Positions 1 through 4,714 of a DNA stretch of 9,867 nt are shown here, piece after piece. The stretch lies in assembly GCA_002746395.1 (NCBI GenBank), contig NVXA01000019.1, forward strand, positions 6,614-16,480, written 5' to 3'. A program made the translations under genes and the position numbers. Numbering within the stretch: the first letter of the stretch is position 1; each line of letters starts with the position of its first letter. Under the pieces are notes generated by a model. The model was not told the DNA's origin. It made no database searches and saw only the letters and a program-made list of their open reading frames with translations. Origin of the DNA: Paracoccaceae bacterium (GTDB lineage: Bacteria; Pseudomonadota; Alphaproteobacteria; Rhodobacterales; Rhodobacteraceae).

Positions 1-761
1 AAATCGCGCAAACCGCCTTTGCCTTCCTTGATGTTCGGCTCAACCATATACCGCGAGGAGCCGTGGCGTTTATGCCGCTCGGCCCGTTCTTCCAGTTTGG
101 CTTCAACGAATTCGGGGCCGGTATCTTTGAACAACTCCTGCCAGAGGCGAACCTCCAGATCGACAGCGAGTGTTTCATCGCCGGTGATATAGCGATGTTC
201 CAGCAACGACGTGCGGATGGTGATATCTTCACGGCCAAGCCGGATACAATCGTTGACAGTGCGTACTGAATGCCCGACTTTCAGGCGCAAATCCCATAGG
301 GTATAGAGGATGCTTTCGATCACGCTCTCGCCCCACGCGGTTTGCTTGTAGGGCGTCAGGAACAGCAGATCGACGTCCGAAAACGGGGCCATTTCAGCGC
401 GCCCATAGCCCCCCACCGCCATCACAGTGATGCTTTCTCCGGATGTCATGTTGGATTGCGGATGCAACCAGCGAACGGCAACCTCCACCGTGAATTTGAC
501 GATTTCGTCGGTCAGGTAAGTATAGGCTTTGGTCGCTTTGGGGGCCTCGTGCGGGGCCTCGTGCAGTGCCGCGGCGATTCTATCGCGCCCATCAGCGTTC
601 GCCTGTTTCAGAACAACGACAGCACGCGCACGAATATCGGCAGCGTCCGATGCGTCTTGCATGGTTTCCTCAAGCTGCGCACGAATTACATCCGGATCCA
701 ACACATCAATGGGGGAGCCGATCAGCCCCCCCACTTTTATTTTCGCAATGTCCAAAGCCAT
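1..761 (-). CDS. glnD: [Protein-PII] uridylyltransferase / uridylyl-removing enzyme, N-terminal part (partial at window edge)
   Basis: GlnD senses glutamine and adds or removes UMP on PII proteins (GlnB/GlnK), linking nitrogen status to glutamine synthetase control; it is cytosolic. Only the first 253 codons are present; the rest lies beyond position 1. The visible part holds the nucleotidyltransferase signature: GGYGR at residues 117-121 and the metal-binding pair D129 and D131 in the SDVDLLFL stretch. Near the cut edge is EPNIKEGKGGLRD (241-253), the typical GlnD sequence after the catalytic core. The ATG at 761-759 lies 4 bp after the stop of the upstream lipoprotein gene, with only a weak Shine-Dalgarno, so translational coupling is likely. 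Residues 67-74 are a HEAP-HEAP duplication encoded by a perfect 12-bp tandem repeat. The family assignment is firm; the HD and ACT domains cannot be checked here. Confidence 0.95.
   Translation of the reverse strand, partial: MALDIAKIKVGGLIGSPIDVLDPDVIRAQLEETMQDASDAADIRARAVVVLKQANADGRDRIAAALHEAPHEAPKATKAYTYLTDEIVKFTVEVAVRWLHPQSNMTSGESITVMAVGGYGRAEMAPFSDVDLLFLTPYKQTAWGESVIESILYTLWDLRLKVGHSVRTVNDCIRLGREDITIRTSLLEHRYITGDETLAVDLEVRLWQELFKDTGPEFVEAKLEERAERHKRHGSSRYMVEPNIKEGKGGLRD
541..564. repeat. Perfect 12-bp tandem duplication inside glnD
   Basis: GGGGCCTCGTGC occurs twice back to back (541-552 and 553-564). It is in frame with glnD on the minus strand and doubles the tetrapeptide HEAP at residues 67-74. 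It lies in the variable N-terminal stretch ahead of the nucleotidyltransferase motif, so it is probably tolerated. Replication slippage is the simplest origin (inference). Confidence 0.9.
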
Positions 762-765
762 AGGT

Positions 766-1950
766 TTAGAATCCGAACCCGCCAAAGTTACGCGGCGCAG
801 GGTCAACCACAACGGCCGTACCTGTATCCACTTTCAAAATTGCCAAACCGCGTTCGTTCTGGCCGTCTGCACGGAACCGGAAGATGCCGTTCACGCCGAC
901 AAAACCGGCCGGATTGGTCAACCGATCAGCCGAAAACGTATCCGTTGCTCCTTCAGCCGCAGCACTGCGGATCAACGCCCCGACCGCTGCAACCGCATCA
1001 TATGCAATCGCTGCGAGGTTATGGGGTTCAGCGCCGTAAGCGTTCAGATATCGGTCGTTAAACTGCGCGGTCAACACCGGATCAGGTACGGCAAACAGGC
1101 CGTCTTGAAGGCTTGGCTGCAACAACAAATCGGTGGAACTATCCCAACGCGTCAACCCAAGGAACTGCGTATTAAGCCGCGAAACCTTTTCGGACCCCAG
1201 TGCCGCCGCGATGAACGGCAAACCGCGTGTCGGTGTGTCGGTGAAAAGTAACGCCTGCACGCCGCTGCCCTTAATGGTTGCGGCGATCTGCGGCGCGGCC
1301 TCGCTTAGACCTTCCATATTCAGTGGGTAGGACGTAACCGCCGTTAGGCTTGCCCCGACATTGCGCGCCGCGCGTGATGCTGCTGCAAGGCCGGCCTCGC
1401 CCTCGACGCCTTCGGGGTAAACCACGCCGACGTTATACATGCCGTTACGAGCCACATGGCCGTAAAGGCGTGTCGCGACATCTTCGAACGTCACACCCAT
1501 GATGTAAACGTTGCCCCCCGCAATCGCGGCGTTGTTGGAAAAGCTAAGCACGTTCACGCCTTCACGCCGCGCCACAGCCGCAACCGCGCTGGTGGCGCTG
1601 CTGAAAAGCGGCCCGATGATGATTTGCGCACCCTCGGCAATTGCACGCTCGGCCTCTGTTGCGGCGCGAACGGGGTCAGCCCCTGTCTGGTAAATACGCA
1701 GATCAATCGCGACACCTTGCAAGTCTCGCGTTGCCATGTTCGCCGCGTTAACAAGATTTTCCGCCAGCTGGTCATTCGCCGCCTCGCCCGATGCATAAGG
1801 CACCATCATCGCCACGATTACCGGCTGGGTCGGATCGACCGTTCCAGTTGGCCCCGGCAAGCCGACTTCGCAAGCCGCAAGGGTTAACGCCGTGATGCCC
1901 AGCAATACGGGCCGCAACAGGCGGGAAACGGATGAACGAAATTTTAACAT
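766..1950 (-). CDS. Penicillin-binding protein activator, LpoA-like lipoprotein (periplasmic-binding fold)
   Basis: This is a predicted lipoprotein of the LpoA/LppC group, whose E. coli member activates the peptidoglycan synthase PBP1a from the outer membrane. The protein has 394 residues from the ATG at 1950-1948: a basic N-terminus (MLKFRSSVSR), a hydrophobic segment, and a lipobox LAAC with C27 as the lipidated cysteine. The rest resembles a type I periplasmic ligand-binding domain (VIVAMMVPYASG near 44-55, then an alpha/beta pattern with IIIGPLFSSAT near 110-120). E. coli LpoA is much longer because of an N-terminal TPR-like domain, which is absent here. A TTG at 1962 would add four residues, but the ATG is preferred: GAGG lies 4 bp ahead of it, and no ribosome site precedes the TTG. 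The gene is divergent from rsmI and followed 4 bp later by glnD. It could alternatively be read as a branched-chain amino acid type binding protein, but the lipobox and its place beside rsmI/yraN favour an LpoA-type role. The activator role itself is inferred. Confidence 0.8.
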   Translation of the reverse strand: MLKFRSSVSRLLRPVLLGITALTLAACEVGLPGPTGTVDPTQPVIVAMMVPYASGEAANDQLAENLVNAANMATRDLQGVAIDLRIYQTGADPVRAATEAERAIAEGAQIIIGPLFSSATSAVAAVARREGVNVLSFSNNAAIAGGNVYIMGVTFEDVATRLYGHVARNGMYNVGVVYPEGVEGEAGLAAASRAARNVGASLTAVTSYPLNMEGLSEAAPQIAATIKGSGVQALLFTDTPTRGLPFIAAALGSEKVSRLNTQFLGLTRWDSSTDLLLQPSLQDGLFAVPDPVLTAQFNDRYLNAYGAEPHNLAAIAYDAVAAVGALIRSAAAEGATDTFSADRLTNPAGFVGVNGIFRFRADGQNERGLAILKVDTGTAVVVDPAPRNFGGFGF

Positions 1951-2057
1951 AGTGCCTCGCAAAATCAGGTGCGTCTGGATAGACTCGAATTGAGGCGCAA
2001 GGTTAAGGCGCGGAATGCCACAAGTAAACGGCAGCTTTGAACAAGGATTAGGGCAAA
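1951..2057. promoter_or_regulatory. Divergent intergenic region between the lipoprotein gene and rsmI
   Basis: These 107 bp must carry the 5' signals for both divergent genes. I see the ribosome site GAGG for the minus-strand lipoprotein gene close to 1951, and AAGGA (2043-2047) plus AGGG (2050-2053) ahead of rsmI. AGGCGC occurs twice, 13 bp apart (1993-1998 and 2006-2011). No convincing sigma-70 -35/-10 pair was found on either strand. Confidence 0.5.
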
Positions 2058-2912
2058 TTGTCTAAGTTAACTCCTACACTTTCGGCGGGGCTGTATCTGG
2101 TTTCAACGCCAATCGGAACGGCGTCGGACATAACGCTGCGCGCGCTGGATATTCTGGAAAATGCCGATGTGTTGGCGGCAGAAGACACGCGGAACACACG
2201 AAAACTGATGGATATTCATGGGGTTAAGCTGAACGGTCGCCCCTTGATGCCTTACCACGATCACAATGGCCCCGCCCAACGCCCCCGCATAATGGCCGCA
2301 ATCAAAGCGGGTAAATCCGTGGCATATGTGTCTGACGCAGGCACGCCGCTGATCGCCGATCCGGGGTATCGACTGGCGGCTGACGCGATTGATGAAGGCC
2401 TTCCGGTAACCGCCGCCCCTGGTGCATCCGCCCTGCTGGCGGCATTGGCCGTTGCCGGATTACCCACCGACCGATTCCTGTTTGCAGGGTTTCCGCCGGT
2501 GAAATCCGTCGCCAAAGCCAAGTTTCTGGCCGAATTCGCAAACGTACCCGCAACATTGGTATTCTACGAATCCCCCCGTCGCCTTGCAGCTTGCCTAAGC
2601 GCAATGGTGACAGCGTTCGGCGGCGCGCGGCGGGTGGCGGTATGCCGTGAATTGACCAAAAAATTCGAAGAGGTGCGCCGTGGAACTTTGACCGACCTCG
2701 CCGAACAGTACGGTGGCGAAACGGCCCCGAAAGGCGAAGTTGTCATCGTGGTTGGCCCACCGATTAACGCCGCTGCCTCGGAACAAGATATCGACACGGC
2801 GCTGCGGTCCGCGTTGAAAACCCAATCTGTCAAAGATGCCGCGAAAGAAGTGTCCGAGGCGTTGGATTTACCGCGTAAACAGCTGTACGCCCGCGCGTTG
2901 GAACTGAAATGA
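2058..2912 (+). CDS. rsmI: 16S rRNA (cytidine(1402)-2'-O)-methyltransferase RsmI
   Basis: RsmI uses S-adenosylmethionine to methylate the 2'-O of C1402 in the decoding centre of 16S rRNA. The 284-residue product follows the family throughout: TPIG (17-20), AAEDTRNTRKL (40-50), the SAM-site segment VSDAGTPLIADPGYRL (91-106), FYESPRR (169-175), RELTKKFEE (197-205) and KGEVVIVVG (225-233). The C-terminal 45 residues look like the small helical domain found in this family. The start is a TTG at 2058. An in-frame TAG at 2049-2051 rules out any start upstream, and no ATG, GTG or TTG follows before the essential first strand (LYLVSTPIG), so TTG is effectively forced. AAGGA and AGGG lie just upstream. 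The stop overlaps the yraN start as ATGA, indicating an operon. Confidence 0.97.
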   Translation: MSKLTPTLSAGLYLVSTPIGTASDITLRALDILENADVLAAEDTRNTRKLMDIHGVKLNGRPLMPYHDHNGPAQRPRIMAAIKAGKSVAYVSDAGTPLIADPGYRLAADAIDEGLPVTAAPGASALLAALAVAGLPTDRFLFAGFPPVKSVAKAKFLAEFANVPATLVFYESPRRLAACLSAMVTAFGGARRVAVCRELTKKFEEVRRGTLTDLAEQYGGETAPKGEVVIVVGPPINAAASEQDIDTALRSALKTQSVKDAAKEVSEALDLPRKQLYARALELK

Positions 2913-3271
2913 AGGCAGGCAGCACGGCCTATCACAACGGCCTCGCCGCCGAAGACATCGCGGTGCGCTTATATGAGGCCCAACAAGGCCGCGTGCTGGA
3001 ACGGCGCTGGAAACGGCGGGCGGGCGAGATTGACCTGATCGTCTCGCTTGGTGGGCGGATCGTGTTTGTGGAGGTAAAAGCCCGCAAAACACTGGACGCG
3101 GCGGCGTATTCGTTATCGCCCAAACAAATCGAACGCATGTTCAACGTTGCGCAGGTTTATCTGGCTGAAAGCGGCGCAGGACTAAACGCCGAAACGCGGT
3201 TCGATATGGTCTTGGTGGATCGCCAAGGTGGCGCGGAAATTCTGGAAAATGCGCTGGCGATGGGTTGGTAG
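2909..3271 (+). CDS. yraN: YraN/UPF0102 family protein, putative PD-(D/E)XK nuclease fold
   Basis: This 120-residue protein belongs to the UPF0102 (YraN) family, which has an endonuclease-like (Holliday-junction-resolvase-type) fold and no settled function. Visible family marks are the N-terminal GLAAEDIAVR helix (11-20), GEIDLI (39-44, with the acidic pair E40 and D42), VFVEVK (52-57, with the ExK motif E55 and K57) and RFDMVLV (97-103). Length is normal for the family. Translation starts at the ATG inside the ATGA overlap with the rsmI stop, so the two genes are probably translationally coupled; a GGA at 2900-2902 may help. Residues of the PD-(D/E)XK active site appear intact, which permits but does not prove nuclease activity. 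Confidence 0.92.
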   Translation: MKAGSTAYHNGLAAEDIAVRLYEAQQGRVLERRWKRRAGEIDLIVSLGGRIVFVEVKARKTLDAAAYSLSPKQIERMFNVAQVYLAESGAGLNAETRFDMVLVDRQGGAEILENALAMGW

Positions 3272-3328
3272 GGTTGAAACCTGCCTGCGCGTGGTCCAAG
3301 TCTGTTACAAACAACAAAGGAACTGCCC
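3272..3328 (+). promoter_or_regulatory. yraN-gshB spacer with gshB ribosome binding site
   Basis: This 57-bp spacer contains AAAGGA (3316-3321), seven bases ahead of the gshB ATG, a strong and well-placed Shine-Dalgarno. I see no hairpin with a T-run and no clear promoter, so read-through from rsmI-yraN is likely. Confidence 0.6.
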
Positions 3329-4273
3329 ATGCCCTTGAAAATCGCCTTCCAGATGGACCCGATTGAAGATGTGAACATCGACGGGGACAGCACGTTCCGC
3401 ATTGCCGAAGAAGCGCAAGCGCGCGGGCATGAATTGTTCTATTACACCCCCGATAAGCTGGCCTATCAGGAAGGGCGCGTGACGGCACGGGGCTGGCCCC
3501 TGACCGTGCGGCGTGAAAAGGGCAACCATTTCACGCTGGGCGAGGAACAAGAAATCGACCTTGGCGATTGGGATGTCGTGTGGCTGCGCCAAGACCCACC
3601 GTTTGACATGGGCTATATTACCAGCACCCATTTGCTGGACATGATCCACCCCGAAACGCTGGTGGTAAACGACCCGTTCTGGGTGCGAAACTACCCCGAA
3701 AAGCTGCTGGTACTGGAGTTTCCAGACCTGACGCCACCAACGACAATTGCACGCGATATCGAGACGTTGAAAGCCTTCAAAGACAAGCACCACGACATTA
3801 TCCTGAAGCCTTTATACGGCAATGGCGGGGCGGGTGTGTTTCGGTTGACACCGGAAGATCGCAACCTAACCTCGCTGCACGAACTGTTTACTGGCATCAA
3901 TAACGAACCCCTGATCGCCCAGAAATTCCTGCCCGACGTGGCCGAGGGTGACAAACGGGTGATCCTGATCGACGGCGTCGCGGTGGGCGCGATTAACCGC
4001 GTGCCTGCCAAAGGCGAGGTGCGATCGAACATGCACGTCGGCGGGCGGCCCGAAAAGGTCGAGATGACCGCGCGGGATTTAGAGATTTGCGACCGTATCG
4101 GCCCGCTGTTGCGCGAAAAGGGTCAGATTTTTGTCGGAATTGACGTGATTGGCGGTAATTTAACCGAGATTAACGTGACTTCGCCAACGGGGATTATGGA
4201 GCTGGACCGGTTTGACGGGATTAACGTTTCGGCAATGATTTGGGATGCAATTGAGGGGCGGATTTCGGAGTGA
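3329..4273 (+). CDS. gshB: Glutathione synthetase
   Basis: GshB joins gamma-glutamylcysteine to glycine using ATP, the last step of glutathione synthesis, in the cytosol. The 314-residue product has the normal length and both family domains. The N-terminal domain (about 1-120) opens with [19 protein letters not shown] (5-23) and contains WLRQDPPFD (85-93). The ATP-grasp domain (about 121-310) contains [17 protein letters not shown] (157-173, with K160 and the glycine-rich loop), [14 protein letters not shown] (198-211) and [22 protein letters not shown] (267-288, with metal-ligand-type residues E280 and N282). The ATG has AAAGGA seven bases upstream. The gene is third in a rsmI-yraN-gshB run. 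Confidence 0.98.
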   Translation: MPLKIAFQMDPIEDVNIDGDSTFRIAEEAQARGHELFYYTPDKLAYQEGRVTARGWPLTVRREKGNHFTLGEEQEIDLGDWDVVWLRQDPPFDMGYITSTHLLDMIHPETLVVNDPFWVRNYPEKLLVLEFPDLTPPTTIARDIETLKAFKDKHHDIILKPLYGNGGAGVFRLTPEDRNLTSLHELFTGINNEPLIAQKFLPDVAEGDKRVILIDGVAVGAINRVPAKGEVRSNMHVGGRPEKVEMTARDLEICDRIGPLLREKGQIFVGIDVIGGNLTEINVTSPTGIMELDRFDGINVSAMIWDAIEGRISE

Positions 4274-4274
4274 T

Positions 4275-4298
4275 GGCGGGTGAACCACCCACCCTACG
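4275..4298. repeat. REP-like hairpin with GTAGGGTGGGTGG core
   Basis: GGCGGGTG (4275-4282), loop AAC, CACCCACC (4286-4293) forms an 8-position stem with one C-A mismatch, continued by CTACG. On the minus strand it reads CGTAGGGTGGGTGG followed by TTCACCCGCC. Short intergenic palindromes with a GTAGGGTGGG core are dispersed in many proteobacterial genomes. It starts 2 bp after the gshB stop codon and has no T-run, so it might protect the gshB mRNA 3' end rather than terminate it. Membership in a dispersed family cannot be shown from one copy. Confidence 0.5.
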
Positions 4299-4429
4299 GC
4301 ACACGAAAACGGACGTTCGGATGAATTCCGCGCCTGAATGCTGAAAATATCTCGGAGAGGCCGGTTTGGCCATGATTTCGGATGATTCGGTTTAAAAACC
4401 ATCCTGTGCCTGATCGAGGTCAGGCCTAC

Positions 4430-4550
4430 CGCGCTAAAATCCCATCCCCAAGCTGTTGCTGACATAACCGGTTGAAAGCCGGTGCAACGAATGGGCGGTT
4501 TAGGGTCTGCGTGTTGCGATGTGCAACGGTGTTCGTAATGCTTTAGCGCG
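4430..4550. ncRNA. Possible branched structured RNA (candidate leader element or sRNA)
   Basis: A perfect 9-bp closing helix pairs CGCGCTAAA (4430-4438) with TTTAGCGCG (4542-4550). Inside it, arm A stacks three helices: CCCAT/ATGGG (4441-4445 with 4491-4495), GTTGC/GCAAC (4455-4459 with 4484-4488) and ACCGG/CCGGT (4467-4471 with 4479-4483, 7-nt loop TTGAAAG). The 3' strand of arm A is nearly continuous. Arm B is a small hairpin, GTTGC-GATGT-GCAAC (4513-4527). The GTTGC and GCAAC segments of the two arms could swap partners, allowing two states. I do not recognise a named riboswitch class, and the strand is uncertain because the helices are palindromic. Drawn by eye, no folding energy computed. 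Confidence 0.3.
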
Positions 4551-4584
4551 ATAAACCTACGGGTTGTTAATCCGCCTCGCTCAG

Positions 4585-4652
4585 TACCGAATCTTATACC
4601 GCAATATGGTTAACAAACCCTTCACCCCTGACGGAAAATTGTTCGGTATAAG
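4585..4652. repeat. 9-bp inverted repeat with an alternative partner
   Basis: CTTATACCG (4593-4601) is the perfect reverse complement of CGGTATAAG (4644-4652), with 42 bp between. TTCGGTA (4642-4648) can instead pair with TACCGAA (4585-4591), and the two pairings exclude each other. This could be an mRNA leader switch upstream of the DUF255 gene or two operator half-sites. Confidence 0.4.
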
Positions 4653-4674
4653 CCAGATAAACCGCGACGAAAGT

Positions 4675-4714
4675 CCCTTTTCAGCGTTATGCTGGCGGTG
4701 AAAGGGCGTTTTTC
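4675..4714 (+). promoter_or_regulatory. Hairpin burying the ribosome binding site, followed by a T-run
   Basis: CCCTTT (4675-4680) pairs with AAAGGG (4701-4706), with an inner CAGC/GCTG stem (4682-4685 with 4691-4694, loop GTTAT). AAAGGG is also the best Shine-Dalgarno for the ATG at 4715, eight bases downstream. A run of five T follows (4709-4713). The element could lower translation by hiding the ribosome site, or act as a weak intrinsic terminator just before the start codon. Both are inferences from pairing alone. Confidence 0.45.

Larger units (their letters stand above)
4274..4714. other. 441-bp noncoding region rich in inverted repeats
   Basis: No credible protein-coding gene lies here. 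Features from left to right: a REP-like hairpin (4275-4293); a near-tandem ATGATTTCGG/ATGATTCGG pair (4372-4390); GGTTT-AA-AAACC (4389-4400); GCCTGA...TCAGGC; a possible branched RNA (4430-4550); a 9-bp inverted repeat (4593-4601 with 4644-4652); and a hairpin over the ribosome site of the next gene (4675-4706). No confident -35/-10 pair was found, though the promoter of the following gene must lie here if it is not read from gshB. Confidence 0.7.

Noticed and set aside
342..1251. Long plus-strand open frames of about 240 codons across glnD and the lipoprotein gene
   Set aside because: They run antisense to two well-supported genes, have low-complexity, arginine/histidine/serine-rich translations, and show no family resemblance or ribosome site.
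1951..1962. TTG at 1962 as start of the lipoprotein gene
   Set aside because: It adds four residues without a ribosome site, whereas the ATG at 1950 has GAGG at suitable spacing and gives a normal lipoprotein signal peptide.
3305..3793. Minus-strand 162-codon open frame inside gshB
   Set aside because: Shadow of gshB; no recognisable domain and no start context.
4160..4465. Minus-strand 101-codon open frame running from the gap into the gshB 3' end
   Set aside because: It crosses the REP-like hairpin and the end of gshB, and its translation resembles no known protein. It is more likely an artefact of repeat sequence, though part of it may belong to a dispersed repeat.
4430..4550. Cobalamin, FMN or other known riboswitch; 6S RNA; tRNA-like element
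   Set aside because: None of the conserved core sequences I know for these are present; only generic helices can be drawn.
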